This document shows, piece after piece, positions 1-8,905 of a stretch of 64,000 nt of DNA (position 1 is its first letter; each line of letters opens with the position of its first letter). The position numbers and the translations under genes are program-made. Source of the stretch: an uncultured Burkholderiales bacterium (GTDB taxonomy: Bacteria > Pseudomonadota > Gammaproteobacteria > Burkholderiales > Burkholderiaceae_C); NCBI GenBank assembly GCA_903886485.1, contig CAISMH010000011.1, forward strand, positions 361,974 through 425,973, read 5' to 3'. The notes beneath the pieces are model-generated. The model saw only the letters and a program-made list of their open reading frames with translations. It was not told where the DNA came from and searched no databases.

Positions 1-172
1 ACAACACCATGCCCAACAAAGGCCAGCCGATCCACATCGACATGCTGCGAAAGGTGATGGCGGGATAGCCCGTGACACCGATCTTCAAAATCGGCCAGTT
101 CATGCCCCAGACCAAGGTCAAGATGACGAGGGTCACCAGCTGTTTGCGTGTGAGTGCGTGTGTGTGGGGCAT
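1..172 (-). CDS. EamA/DMT-family transporter, N-terminal fragment
   Basis: Only the first 57 codons are inside the window; the gene runs off the left edge. The translation starts MPHTHALTRKQLVTLVILTL and continues with a VWGMNWPILKIG stretch, the usual first membrane helix of EamA (DMT superfamily) permeases, where a W-G-x-N-W/F pattern follows a hydrophobic segment. A second hydrophobic segment begins near residue 47. Proteins of this family export or import small metabolites, but the substrate cannot be told from this fragment. It lies 49 bases downstream of the glutaredoxin-like gene on the same strand and may be co-transcribed with it. Confidence 0.75.
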   Translation of the reverse strand, partial: MPHTHALTRKQLVTLVILTLVWGMNWPILKIGVTGYPAITFRSMSMWIGWPLLGMVL

Positions 173-221
173 AGAGGCCAAGATGAGCGTCGCGTGTGCG
201 TGACGTGTTCAGACCGTGCGG

Positions 222-620
222 TCAACAGGCCGTGGTCTCAAACTGGTCGCGCAAGTAAGCCACGATGGCGTTGGAGTCTTGCAGCCAACGTGCTTGACCG
301 TTCGCCTCTGTGATTTTCAAGCAAGGCACTTTGGTGGCCCCACTGCCTTGTTGCAGCTCGTCGCGGTGGGTGACGTTGTGTTGGGCGTCGCGCTTTTCAA
401 TGGGCAGTGACAGGCGGCGCATTTCTTGGCGCACCTTGATGCAAAACGGGCAGGTGTTGAACTGGTACAGCGCCAAGCTTTGGCATTGCACATCCACCGC
501 GGCTTGTGCCGCCGCATCACGCTGCATGCCCTTGGGGTGTGTGAGGCGCTCTTTGAGCAACATGACGGGGCCCAGCACAAGGCGCAGGGCTTTAAAGAAG
601 GCACGGATGACAGGTTTCAT
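222..620 (-). CDS. Glutaredoxin / GST N-terminal domain protein
   Basis: 132-residue protein with a thioredoxin-like fold of the glutaredoxin class. A redox motif CPFC lies at residues 57-60 and a cis-proline (KVPC) at about residue 99, followed by the QDSNAIVAYL helix seen in GST N-terminal/glutaredoxin domains. The first 45 residues are a basic, partly hydrophobic extension (RAFFKALRLVLGPVMLLKERL) that could anchor the protein to the membrane. The open frame extends to 698, but the start at 620 is preferred because it leaves room for the divergent slyD promoter. Likely role: thiol-disulfide exchange with glutathione. The partner is unknown. Confidence 0.8.
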   Translation of the reverse strand: MKPVIRAFFKALRLVLGPVMLLKERLTHPKGMQRDAAAQAAVDVQCQSLALYQFNTCPFCIKVRQEMRRLSLPIEKRDAQHNVTHRDELQQGSGATKVPCLKITEANGQARWLQDSNAIVAYLRDQFETTAC

Positions 621-711
621 GGGGGTGAATGGTAAGGCTTGGTGACGAGACACCTCAGAGGAGCCACCCCAGAGGTCGTGGACAATGGCGTTTTTCATTC
701 AAAGCCTCGCC

Positions 712-1182
712 ATGCAGATCATTCAAGACACGGCCGTCACTCTCAAATATCAAGTCACCACGCCCGCAGGCAAGCCCTTGGACGCGGGGCATTTGTCGTA
801 TCTGCACGGCGGCTATGACAACATTTTTCCGAAGGTCGAAGCGGCCCTCAACGGTCAAGCGGTGGGCTTTGCCGTCAAGTTGGAGTTGAGCGCCGAAGAC
901 GCCTTTGGCGAACGCGACGAATCCTTGGTGCGTGTGATTCCTAAATCAGAGTTCCCACCCGGCGTGAAAGTGGGCGGTCAGTTACAAGGCGCGGGCGACG
1001 ATGGTCAGCCGCGCGTGTTCAACGTGGTGAAGATCAAAGGCCCCGAAGTGCACCTAGACGGCAACCACGCGTTGGCTGGTCAAGCGCTGCGTTTCAGTGG
1101 CACCGTGACGGAGGTGCGCGCCGCCAGCACTGAAGAAATTGCCCACCGCCACGTGCATGGTGCACATGGGCATCAACATTAA
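712..1182 (+). CDS. slyD: FKBP-type peptidyl-prolyl isomerase, SlyD-like
   Basis: 156-residue FKBP-type prolyl isomerase and probable chaperone. It has the SlyD layout: a split FKBP domain with YLHGGYDNIFPKVEAALNG at about residues 30-48, an inserted IF-type flap (residues 70-115) and the return motif DGNHALAGQALRF at about 117-128. The C-terminus is His-rich (H145, 147, 149, 152, 154, 156), as in SlyD proteins that bind nickel and other metals, though this tail is short and has no cysteines. The start at 712 is chosen over an in-frame start at 685 because family members begin at this point. The next gene starts 3 bases after the stop. Confidence 0.88.
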   Translation: MQIIQDTAVTLKYQVTTPAGKPLDAGHLSYLHGGYDNIFPKVEAALNGQAVGFAVKLELSAEDAFGERDESLVRVIPKSEFPPGVKVGGQLQGAGDDGQPRVFNVVKIKGPEVHLDGNHALAGQALRFSGTVTEVRAASTEEIAHRHVHGAHGHQH

Positions 1183-1185
1183 TCT

Positions 1186-3044
1186 ATGCGCACTGCCCAA
1201 GACCTCCTCACCGAACTCAATGCGAGCGACGAGTCGCCTCGCATTGAGGCCAAGCGTGCTCGCGAAGCTGGCAGGTCGATTTTGGAAACGGTGATTGCCT
1301 TTGCGAATGAGCCCAGCTTGGGTGGCGGGCATTTGCTGCTGGGGGTGAACTGGGAAATCAACGACAAGGGCGACACGCGTTATTGGGTGGAAGGCGTGGC
1401 TGACCCAGACAAACTACAACGCGATTTAGCCAGCCAATGCGCCAGTATGTTGAATGTTGCGCTACGCCCCGAGATGTCGGTGGAACGGGTGGATGGATGC
1501 GCGGTGGTTGTGGTGTTTGTGGCAGAGGCGGATGTCAGTCAAAAGCCTATTTACTTCACCGCAACAGGTTTACCCAAGGGGGCTTATCGCCGCGTGGGCT
1601 CAACCGATCAGCGTTGTGTGGACGAAGATTTATGGGTGTTGCGTGGTGCGAGCCAGCCGCAAATGGGGCCTGACATGGCCCCCATTCCAGATGCGCAACT
1701 GCATGACCTAGACCCCGTTGCCATTGACGAATATCGGCGTTTACGTGCCTTGGTTAATCCACAGGCCGAAGAGCTTGCCTACGAAACGTCAGACTTGTTA
1801 GAAGCCTTGTCAGCGGTTCGGCGCGTGGGGGATCAAATCAAACCCACGTTGGCGGGCATGGTGCTGTTTGGTAAAGCAATGGCGTTGCGGCGGTTGTTCC
1901 CTGCCTTGCGTGTGGACTACGTGCGTGTGGTGGGCACACAGTGGGTGGATGACCCTGAGTCGCGTTTCACATCGGTAGACATTCGCCAGCCGTTGATGCT
2001 GGCACTGCCTAAGGTTGAAGCTGCGGTGATGGACGACTTGCCCAAAGGATTTCGCTTGCCTGAGGGTGAGTTGCAAAGCCAGCAAACCCCTTTGTTGCCT
2101 CGTAAGGTGATTCGCGAAGCCTTGGCCAATGCAGTCATGCACCGCAGCTACCAAGATCACAGCCCTATGCAGATCGTGCGCTACAGCAACCGCATTGAAA
2201 TTTTGAATCCAGGTTTTTCACTGAAGAACATGAGCAGTTTGGGCTCGCCACGCTCGCGCTTGCGGCGGTGTTGCACGAAGTCAACTGGGCAGAAACCAAG
2301 GGTTCTGGTATTCGTGCCATGCGCCGTTTGGCGGCTGATGCTGGGCTACCGCTACCAGAGTTCGTCTCTGATCGGCAACGCAATGAGTTCAAAGTCACGT
2401 TGTTTTTGCATCATTTATTGACCGAAGAAGACTACGCATGGTTGAAGGCTTTAGCGGGTGATGCTGTGTCTGCGGATGAAGCCAAAATTTTGATTTATGC
2501 CCGAGAAACTGGGGCGGTAGATAACACAGCATGTCGGGATTTTTCGGGTTTGGATACCTTGCAAGCCAGCAATGTGTTGCGCCGATTGCGTGATCGGGGA
2601 CTTTTAAATAAGCAAGGGGCTGGTAACCGCACGCATTACGTGCTTGTGGAAGCCACCATGAATCAACTTGCGATGACCGACCTTTTCAGCCAAGAAGGTG
2701 GCAACCTGGGACAAGAAGGTGGCAACCTAGAGCAAAAAGGTGGCAACCTAGGACAAGAAGGTGACAACCTACAGCCGCCTGAAAAGGGGCGAACCATGCC
2801 CGAGGCTTTGGCTCGGCGTTTGCCTGAAGCTGGGCGTAACCTTAAAACACCAGAGTTACGCGCGTTGATCAAGGACTTGTGCCAGTGGCAGGCATTGCGT
2901 ACAGACGAGTTGGCTCAATACCTGCATCGTGATAAAAAATATTTGCGCACCAAGCATTTGACACCGATGGTGCAGGCAGGTGATCTGGTCTTTTTGTACC
3001 CCGAGTCACCCAACCATAAATGGCAGGCCTATGTAGTGCCGTGA
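1186..3044 (+). pseudogene. AlbA_2 / HATPase_c_4 regulator (COG2865 type), frameshifted
   Basis: Two overlapping reading frames together make one protein of the COG2865 family, often labelled RecG-like or putative transcriptional regulator. Frame 1 (1186-2421) carries the AlbA_2 domain (IEAK motif near residue 20; GGGHLLLGV) and the start of the HATPase_c_4 domain (REALANAVMHRSY). After NPGFSLK, near 2220, the sense continues in another frame (EEHEQFG, then AAVLHEVNWAETKGSGIRAM), which runs to 3044 with winged-helix-like segments and a heptapeptide repeat. Frame 1 reads on to an unrelated tail ending at 2421. The break removes part of the ATP-binding core, so the product is probably non-functional unless this is a sequencing error. 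Confidence 0.8.
2691..2774 (+). repeat. Four tandem 21-bp units encoding a heptapeptide repeat
   Basis: Four near-identical 21-base units begin at 2691, 2712, 2733 and 2754. In the downstream frame they encode QEGGNLG, QEGGNLE, QKGGNLG and QEGDNLQ. Similar Gly/Asn-rich short repeats are common as linkers in COG2865 proteins. The units differ by a few substitutions and stay in frame, so the array behaves as a coding linker, not as a CRISPR or intergenic repeat. Confidence 0.9.
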
Positions 3045-3063
3045 GCGTTGTTTTTCGCTCGCA

Positions 3064-6000
3064 TTACGTTTGAGCTAGCAAACGCTTCAAGTACTTGCCC
3101 GTAAAGCTGTCAGGGTTGGCCGCCAAGTCTTCGGGCGTGCCCACGCCCACCACGGTGCCTCCCCCGCTGCCGCCCTCTGGCCCCATGTCAATCAGCCAGT
3201 CGGCGGTTTTGATGACGTCGAGGTTGTGCTCAATGATGACGATGGTGTTGCCCGCATCACGCAGGTGTTGCAGCACTTTCAAGAGCAGCGCAATGTCGGC
3301 AAAGTGCAGGCCCGTGGTGGGTTCGTCCAAGATGTAGAGCGTGCGGCCTGTGTCGCGCTTGCTCAGCTCCAAGGCCAGCTTCACGCGCTGCGCTTCACCG
3401 CCGGAGAGGGTGGTGGCGGCTTGGCCGAGTTGCAGGTACGACAAGCCCACGTCCATCAAGGTTTGCAGCTTGCGGGCAATGTTGGGCACGGCGTTGAAGA
3501 ACTGCAAAGCGGCTTCCACCGTCAGCTCTAAAACCTGCGCAATGTTTTTGCCTTTGTACATGACCTCGAGTGTTTCGCGGTTGTAGCGCAAGCCGTGGCA
3601 CACGTCGCACGGCACGTACACGTCGGGCAAGAAGTGCATTTCCACTTTCACCATGCCGTCGCCTTGGCAAGCTTCGCAGCGGCCACCGCCCGAGCCTGCC
3701 GCCACGTTGAAGCTGAATCGTCCCGGCCCATAGCCGCGTTCGCGCGCCATCGGCACTTCGGCCATCAACTCGCGAATGGGGGTGAACAAGCCGGTGTAGG
3801 TGGCGGGGTTGCTGCGCGGTGTGCGGCCAATGGGCGACTGGTCGACGTTGATCACCTTGTCGAAATAGTCGAGGCCCGTCATCTCGTCGTGAGCGGCGGG
3901 CTCGTCGTGTGCGCGGTGAATGGCGTGCGCAGCCGCGGTGTAGAGCGTGTCATTCACCAGCGTGGATTTGCCCGAGCCCGACACACCGGTGACGCAAGTG
4001 AGCAAGCCCACGGGGAAATCGGCCGTGACGTTTTTCAGGTTGTTGCCACGCGCACCACGGATGCGGATGACTTGGTGCGCAGACGCATCTTTGTGCAGCT
4101 TGCGTTGGAACTTGAGCTCTTCGGCCTCCACGGGCAAGAAGGCATTGCGCTTAGGTGGCACCTCGATGCGCAGGGCTTGCGCGAGGTAGCGGCCTGTGAG
4201 GGACTGGGGGTTGGCTTCAATCTCGGCGGGTGTGCCGCGCGCCATCACATGGCCGCCGTGTATGCCTGCGCCGGGACCCATGTCGACGCAGAAGTCGGCA
4301 GCGCGAATCATGTCTTCGTCATGCTCCACCACCAACACGCTGTTGCCAATGTCGCGCAAGTGTTTGAGGGTGTCGATGAGGCGGTCGTTGTCGCGCTGGT
4401 GCAAACCAATGCTGGGCTCGTCCAATACATACATCACACCCGTCAGGCCCGAACCAATTTGGCTGGCCAAACGGATGCGTTGCGCTTCGCCGCCCGACAA
4501 GGTGTCGGCACAGCGGTCGAGGCTGAGGTAGTTCAAGCCCACGTCGTTCAAGAACTTCAAGCGTGAGGCAATTTCGCGCACCACTTTGTCCGCAATCTCC
4601 GCCTTTGCACCTTGCAGTTTGAGCGTGTTGAAGTAGCCAAAGCATTCGCCCAGCGTGGTGTGGCTGATGTCAAAAATGCCGCGCATTTGTGCGCCTTCGC
4701 CAATGCGCACGTTGCGCGCTTCGCGGCGCAGCCGTGTGCCGCCGCACGAGGTACAAGCACGCACGCCACGGTAGCGTGACAAGTCTTCGCGCACCACGGT
4801 GGAGTCGGTCTCGCGGTAGCGGCGCTCCATGTTGACCAAGATGCCTTCGAAGGGGTGCTTCTTGCTGAGTTTTTTGCCCGAGCCGTTTTCAAGGCTGTAG
4901 TTGAACTTGATTTCTTCTTCGCCCGAGCCGTACAGCAGCACTTGGCGCGTCTCGGGGCTCAGGTCTTCGAACGGTGTGTCGAGGTCAAACTTGTAGTGCT
5001 TGGCCAAGCTCTCGAGCATCGTGAAGTAATGCGCGTTGCGGCGGTCCCAGCCTTTGATGGCACCACTGCCTAAGCTGAGTGACGGAAACGCCACCACGCG
5101 TGCAGGGTCGAAATAATCTTGGTGGCCCAAGCCGTCACACGCAGGGCAAGCGCCCACGGGGGAGTTGAACGAGAACAAGCGAGGTTCGAGTTCGCTGATG
5201 GAATACGTGCACTGAGGGCAAGAAAACTTGGCGTTGAATGCGTGCTCCACGCCCGTGTCCATCTCTAGCGCAATGGCGCGGCCTTCGGCCAAGCGCAGCG
5301 CGGCTTCAAAGCTCTCGGCCAAACGCTGGCGCAAGCCGGGGGGTGGTGCGGTGACTGCGATGTCGCCAATGCTGGGGGGCACGATGGGTGCTGGTGCGAC
5401 AGGTGCTTCGTGGCGCACCTTGATGCGGTCCACCACCACGTCGATGTCGTGCTTTTCGGTTTTCTTGAGTTCGGGCAGTTCGTCGTATTCGTACACCTTG
5501 CCTTCAATGCGAAAACGCACATAACCCTGCGCTTGCAGCTGCGTGAAGATTTCGCTGTACTCGCCCTTGCGGTTGCGTGCGATGGGCGCGAGCAGCATGA
5601 GCTTGGTGTCTTCGGGCAGGGCCATCACGGCGTCCACCATTTGCGACACGCTTTGCGCTTGCAGCGGCAGTTGATGGTCGGGGCAATAGGGCGTGCCGGC
5701 GCGGGCAAACAGCAAGCGCAGGTAGTCGTGAATTTCGGTCACCGTGCCCACCGTGGAGCGCGGGTTGTGGCTGGTGGCTTTTTGCTCAATGCTGATGGCA
5801 GGCGACAGGCCTTCAATCAGGTCCACATCGGGCTTGTCCAAACGGCCCAAGAACTGACGGGCATAGGCCGACAAGCTCTCTACATAGCGGCGCTGACCTT
5901 CGGCGTACAGGGTGTCAAACGCAAGGCTTGATTTGCCCGAACCCGACAAACCCGTGATGACCACCAACTGGTTACGCGGAATGTCGAGGTCGATGTTTTT

Positions 6001-6102
6001 CAGGTTGTGCGTGCGCGCTCCGCGAATGCTGATGTTTCGCATGGCAGAGGGGTGGTGCATGGCCTGGCCTAGATAGGCGCCGTCGTCAGTGGGTTTGTTC
6101 AC
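3064..6102 (-). CDS. uvrA: UvrABC excision nuclease subunit A
   Basis: DNA-damage recognition ATPase of nucleotide excision repair, working with UvrB and UvrC. The translation shows both ABC modules: Walker [10 protein letters not shown] at residues 51-59 and GVSGSGKST in the second half; signature [12 protein letters not shown] and its repeat [12 protein letters not shown]; and zinc-binding cysteine pairs CPQC...CPAC and CEAC...CDVC. Its 1012 residues slightly exceed the usual 940-960, partly from a Pro-rich insert ([12 protein letters not shown]) and a longer N-terminus. Family starts correspond better to Met15 (6060) or Met21 (6042), so the true start may be internal. No LexA-type box is evident upstream. 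Confidence 0.97.
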   Translation of the reverse strand: MNKPTDDGAYLGQAMHHPSAMRNISIRGARTHNLKNIDLDIPRNQLVVITGLSGSGKSSLAFDTLYAEGQRRYVESLSAYARQFLGRLDKPDVDLIEGLSPAISIEQKATSHNPRSTVGTVTEIHDYLRLLFARAGTPYCPDHQLPLQAQSVSQMVDAVMALPEDTKLMLLAPIARNRKGEYSEIFTQLQAQGYVRFRIEGKVYEYDELPELKKTEKHDIDVVVDRIKVRHEAPVAPAPIVPPSIGDIAVTAPPPGLRQRLAESFEAALRLAEGRAIALEMDTGVEHAFNAKFSCPQCTYSISELEPRLFSFNSPVGACPACDGLGHQDYFDPARVVAFPSLSLGSGAIKGWDRRNAHYFTMLESLAKHYKFDLDTPFEDLSPETRQVLLYGSGEEEIKFNYSLENGSGKKLSKKHPFEGILVNMERRYRETDSTVVREDLSRYRGVRACTSCGGTRLRREARNVRIGEGAQMRGIFDISHTTLGECFGYFNTLKLQGAKAEIADKVVREIASRLKFLNDVGLNYLSLDRCADTLSGGEAQRIRLASQIGSGLTGVMYVLDEPSIGLHQRDNDRLIDTLKHLRDIGNSVLVVEHDEDMIRAADFCVDMGPGAGIHGGHVMARGTPAEIEANPQSLTGRYLAQALRIEVPPKRNAFLPVEAEELKFQRKLHKDASAHQVIRIRGARGNNLKNVTADFPVGLLTCVTGVSGSGKSTLVNDTLYTAAAHAIHRAHDEPAAHDEMTGLDYFDKVINVDQSPIGRTPRSNPATYTGLFTPIRELMAEVPMARERGYGPGRFSFNVAAGSGGGRCEACQGDGMVKVEMHFLPDVYVPCDVCHGLRYNRETLEVMYKGKNIAQVLELTVEAALQFFNAVPNIARKLQTLMDVGLSYLQLGQAATTLSGGEAQRVKLALELSKRDTGRTLYILDEPTTGLHFADIALLLKVLQHLRDAGNTIVIIEHNLDVIKTADWLIDMGPEGGSGGGTVVGVGTPEDLAANPDSFTGKYLKRLLAQT

Positions 6103-6216
6103 GGGTCAATTCATCAAAGGGCAACCCGACATGATAGTGGGTGAAGCGTAAAACCTGATGCGGACTACATATTCCCGAAGCCTAGATAAGGAAAACTTGA
6201 GATGTGTTTCAATTTT

Positions 6217-6228
6217 ATGTAGCTACAT
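6217..6228. promoter_or_regulatory. 12-bp perfect palindrome at the brnT start, candidate BrnA operator
   Basis: ATGTAGCTACAT is a perfect palindrome, extended by flanking A/T tracts (TTTT on the left, TAAAA on the right) to about 20 bases of near symmetry. It ends 6 bases before the brnT ATG. BrnA antitoxins are DNA-binding and repress their own operon, so a dyad overlapping the promoter or start is where an operator is expected. A TTGAGA at 6197-6202 could be the -35 element, with the -10 inside the palindrome. No Shine-Dalgarno sequence fits between, suggesting a leaderless or near-leaderless message. The operator role is inferred. Confidence 0.5.
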
Positions 6229-6234
6229 TAAAAT

Positions 6235-6513
6235 ATGCATGTCGAGTTCGATCCGACCAAAGATGCAAGTAATCAGCTTAAGCATGGTGTATCGCTGGCT
6301 ATGGCCGCAGAGCTTGATTGGGACGCTGCTTGGGTATGGGTGGATGATCGGTTTGACTACAGCGAAATGCGCATGATTGCGCTGGCACCAAAAACCGAAA
6401 CCCTTTATTACGTGGCATTTGTGGACCGTGGTGACGTACGAAGAATCATCAGTCTTCGGCGCGCCAACCGACGCGAGGTGAAGCACTATGTCGAAAATGA
6501 TGAAACGATCTAA
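6235..6513 (+). CDS. brnT: BrnT family toxin
   Basis: 92-residue toxin of the BrnT family, RelE-fold ribonucleases that cleave RNA to slow growth. Family features visible are the opening FDPTKDASNQLKHGVSL, the central DDRFDYSEMRMIAL and the closing RIISLRRANRREVKHY. It overlaps the antitoxin gene by 26 bases, which fits toxin-first type II pairs such as brnTA. The pair sits between uvrA and an MFS gene, in more AT-rich DNA than its neighbours, consistent with insertion of a mobile small module into a housekeeping neighbourhood. A second in-frame ATG lies at 6247 or later but would cut the conserved N-terminus. Confidence 0.88.
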   Translation: MHVEFDPTKDASNQLKHGVSLAMAAELDWDAAWVWVDDRFDYSEMRMIALAPKTETLYYVAFVDRGDVRRIISLRRANRREVKHYVENDETI

Positions 6514-6787
6514 AGTTCAAATGCCCAGTGCGCAGGAAGACCGCGCCATCACTGCTGCCGCCAAGCTCGACCCAGATGCTCAGCCGCTGACAGGTCAACA
6601 ACTCAAAGCCATGGTGCCCATGAAAGCGCTGCGCGGACGGCCAAAGTCTGAGAACAAAAAACGCTTGGTGTCGGTGCGATACAGCCCAGAAGTGATTGAC
6701 TATTTCAAATCCACGGGGGATGGCTGGCAGTCTTTGATGGACTCTGTTTTGCGCAAATATGTGGCGCGTCATTCACGTAGCGCCTGA
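6488..6787 (+). CDS. brnA: BrnA family antitoxin
   Basis: 99-residue antitoxin, partner of the BrnT toxin just upstream. The C-terminal half, RGRPKSENKKRLVSVRYSPEVIDYFKSTGDGWQSLMDSVLRKYV, is the ribbon-helix-helix DNA-binding region typical of BrnA, where VSVRYSPEVIDYFK forms the strand and first helix. The N-terminal half should wrap the toxin. By family knowledge the complex both neutralises the toxin and represses the operon, and the palindrome at 6217-6228 is the candidate site. The start at 6488 lies within the last codons of brnT, implying translational coupling. Confidence 0.87.
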   Translation: MSKMMKRSKVQMPSAQEDRAITAAAKLDPDAQPLTGQQLKAMVPMKALRGRPKSENKKRLVSVRYSPEVIDYFKSTGDGWQSLMDSVLRKYVARHSRSA

Positions 6788-6845
6788 GTTGAACTGATGG
6801 GCCCAGTGTCGAGTTGACTCACAGAATGCAGGACAATGAGCGCCT

Positions 6846-8081
6846 GTGACGATCAACCAGACCCCCGCCCCCACCCTAGACGACAGCCCCACGATGACGC
6901 CCGTTGAGCGTCGTGCCAGTGGTTCACTCGCGTCTATCTTTGCCTTGCGCATGCTGGGCTTGTTTTTGGTGTTGCCCGTGTTTGCGCTGGAAGCGCGCAA
7001 ATACCCGGGCGGGGATGACCCGGCGATGGTCGGTTTGGCGATGGGCATTTATGGCCTGACGCAAGGCATTTTGCAAATTCCGTTTGGTGTGGCGTCAGAC
7101 CGCTTGGGGCGCAAGCGGGTGATCATTTTTGGTCTGCTGATATTTGCCTTGGGCAGTTTGGTGGCGGGCGCTGCGGACACGCTGACCGGCTTGCTGGCTG
7201 GTCGTGCGTTGCAAGGTGCGGGCGCGGTGTCGGCTGCTGTGACGGCTTTGTTGGCCGACTTGACGCGCGACAACGTGCGCACCAAGGCCATGGCCTTGGT
7301 GGGGGCCAGCATTGGGTTGATGTTTGCGTTCTCTCTGGTGGTGTCTCCCGTGATTGCTGCGCACATCGGTTTATCGGGCTTGTTTGTGTTGACAGCGGTG
7401 CTGGCGCTGTTGGGCACGGCGGTGGTGGTGTGGGCGGTGCCGGCCGAACCTGTGGTGCACAAAGACGCCGCCCGTGGTGGCCTGCGCCAAGTGCTGTCGA
7501 GTCCCGCGCTGTTGCGCCTGAACATTGGCGTGTTTGTGTTGCATGCGGTGCAACTGGCCATGTGGGTGGCGATCCCTGCGTTCTTGGTGCAAGCGGGTTT
7601 GGGCAAGGATGACCACTGGCAAATTTACTTGCCCGCCGTGTTGGGCTCGTTTGTGCTGATGGGTGCTGTGTTTCCGCTGGAGCGTCGTGGCTATTTGCGG
7701 GCGGTGTTTTTAAGTGCCATCGGCTTGATTGCTTTGGTGCAAGTGGCGCTGCTGTGGGTGTCGTCGGGTGCGCCCAGCATTGCCTGTTTGGCGTGGTTGT
7801 TATTTGCGTTCTTTTGTGGCTTCAACGTGTTGGAAGCCACGCAGCCCAGTTTGGTGTCACGCATCGCACCTGCTTCGTCACGTGGTGCGGCCATGGGCGT
7901 TTACAACACCTTGCAGTCGTTGGGTTTTTTTGCGGGTGGCGTGATGGGCGGGCAGCTCGTCAAAAGCTACGGCACACAAGGCCTGTTTTTAACTTGCGCA
8001 GCACTCATGGTGCTCTGGCTGGTGGTAGCTTGGCCCATGGTGGCGCCCAAGCGGTCGGGCAACGCCACAAAGACCTCATAA
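6846..8081 (+). CDS. MFS transporter, YajR-like
   Basis: 411-residue major facilitator with 12 predicted hydrophobic segments. Between segments 2 and 3 it has the MFS signature GVASDRLGRKRVI, and the first helix contains FALRMLGLFLVLPVFAL, seen in YajR-like drug/proton antiporters. The E. coli YajR C-terminal ferredoxin-like domain is absent. The listed start is GTG at 6846; an in-frame ATG at 6894 also keeps all helices and may be the real start, since neither has a clear ribosome binding site. It precedes ssb by 27 bases and may be co-transcribed with it. The substrate is unknown. Confidence 0.85.
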   Translation: MTINQTPAPTLDDSPTMTPVERRASGSLASIFALRMLGLFLVLPVFALEARKYPGGDDPAMVGLAMGIYGLTQGILQIPFGVASDRLGRKRVIIFGLLIFALGSLVAGAADTLTGLLAGRALQGAGAVSAAVTALLADLTRDNVRTKAMALVGASIGLMFAFSLVVSPVIAAHIGLSGLFVLTAVLALLGTAVVVWAVPAEPVVHKDAARGGLRQVLSSPALLRLNIGVFVLHAVQLAMWVAIPAFLVQAGLGKDDHWQIYLPAVLGSFVLMGAVFPLERRGYLRAVFLSAIGLIALVQVALLWVSSGAPSIACLAWLLFAFFCGFNVLEATQPSLVSRIAPASSRGAAMGVYNTLQSLGFFAGGVMGGQLVKSYGTQGLFLTCAALMVLWLVVAWPMVAPKRSGNATKTS

Positions 8082-8108
8082 TTAGCCCCTATCTGGAGGA
8101 ATTTACCC

Positions 8109-8606
8109 ATGGCATCCGTTAACAAAGTCATCCTCGTCGGCAACTGTGGCCGCGACCCCGAAGTGCGCTACCTGCCCAGCGGCCAAGCCGTGGCCAACGT
8201 GAGCGTGGCGACATCGAGCCGCCGCAAGGACAAAAACAGCGGCGAGATGATTGAAGACACCCAATGGCACCGCGTCACGTTCTACGACCGCTTGGCCGAG
8301 ATCGCTGGCGAGTACGTCAAAAAAGGCCGTCCCATTTACGTGGAAGGTCGCTTGAAGTACGGCGTCTATACCGACAAAACCACAGGCGTGGAGAAAAACA
8401 CCGTGGACATCATTGCCACCGAGCTGCAACTCTTGGGCGGGCGTGAAGGCATGGGCGGCCCTAGCGGTGGTGGCGAAGAAGGCGGTGGTGGCTACATCCG
8501 CCCAGCCGCCGCACCTCGCGCTGCGGCACCTGCAGCGCAACGCCCTGCGGCACCCGCCCCTGCCAAAGGTGGCTTTGACGACATGGATGATGACATTCCG
8601 TTCTGA
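8109..8606 (+). CDS. ssb: Single-stranded DNA-binding protein
   Basis: 165-residue SSB that coats single-stranded DNA in replication, recombination and repair. The OB fold covers about residues 1-112 ([54 protein letters not shown]). A Gly/Ala/Pro-rich disordered linker follows, and the acidic tip MDDDIPF, which recruits partner proteins, ends the chain. A strong ribosome binding site (GGAGG at about 8096) precedes the ATG. It shares its neighbourhood with uvrA, a common linkage in proteobacteria, although here the brnTA pair and an MFS gene lie between them. An intrinsic terminator follows. Confidence 0.97.
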   Translation: MASVNKVILVGNCGRDPEVRYLPSGQAVANVSVATSSRRKDKNSGEMIEDTQWHRVTFYDRLAEIAGEYVKKGRPIYVEGRLKYGVYTDKTTGVEKNTVDIIATELQLLGGREGMGGPSGGGEEGGGGYIRPAAAPRAAAPAAQRPAAPAPAKGGFDDMDDDIPF

Positions 8607-8615
8607 TCAGTCCAC

Positions 8616-8643
8616 GCAAATCTGAGCGTGCAAATCTGAGCGT
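8616..8643. repeat. 14-bp tandem duplication after ssb
   Basis: GCAAATCTGAGCGT occurs twice back to back at 8616-8629 and 8630-8643, between the ssb stop and its terminator. It looks like a recent slippage duplication with no coding content. Confidence 0.9.
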
Positions 8644-8648
8644 GCAAT

Positions 8649-8684
8649 AAAAAACCGACGGCGCATCAGCCAGTCGGTTTTTTT
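8649..8684 (+). terminator. Rho-independent terminator of ssb
   Basis: An A-rich run and ACCGAC stem pair with GTCGGT around a loop of about 13 bases, followed by seven T residues. The A tract pairs with the T tract, so the structure could also serve the convergent minus-strand transcript ending near 8699. Confidence 0.88.
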
Positions 8685-8698
8685 ATGTCGGTGTGGCG

Positions 8699-8905
8699 TC
8701 AATATTTTTTGACGTTGTGCAAAGTCTCGTGCGCGATCCAACCGATGCGTCCTTGTGTGTCCATGCGCTGGATGTCGTCAAGTGCAACGCGCATCAATTC
8801 GTTTTCTTGCTCTAGTTTGTAAACGCGGTTACGCAAATTGCTCGCGTCTAGCCACGAGCCAATGGCACTGAGCAAGCGAGCCACAAAAACACCCCAATTA
8901 GGCAT
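8699..8905 (-). CDS. Small hypothetical protein downstream of mnmA
   Basis: 68-residue protein of unknown function. It starts inside the mnmA stop region (8 bases of overlap, ATGCCTAA), so it is probably translationally coupled to mnmA. The N-terminus [20 protein letters not shown] is amphipathic. The middle, [22 protein letters not shown], has heptad spacing suggesting a short coiled coil, and the C-terminus is [15 protein letters not shown] longer frame from 8941 exists but would overlap mnmA further. No family was recognised. Coupling and coherent composition support a real gene. Confidence 0.6.
   Translation of the reverse strand: MPNWGVFVARLLSAIGSWLDASNLRNRVYKLEQENELMRVALDDIQRMDTQGRIGWIAHETLHNVKKY

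Noticed and set aside
2691..2774. Short tandem repeats suggesting a CRISPR-like array
   Set aside because: Units are contiguous without spacers, are a multiple of three and encode a heptapeptide in frame.
3595..4566. 323-codon open frame antisense to uvrA
   Set aside because: It is a high-GC shadow of the conserved uvrA frame, with His/Ala/Val-rich composition and no recognisable domain.
6103..6234. LexA/SOS box before uvrA
   Set aside because: I looked for a CTGT-N8-ACAG type dyad and found none. The only palindrome there is at the brnT start.
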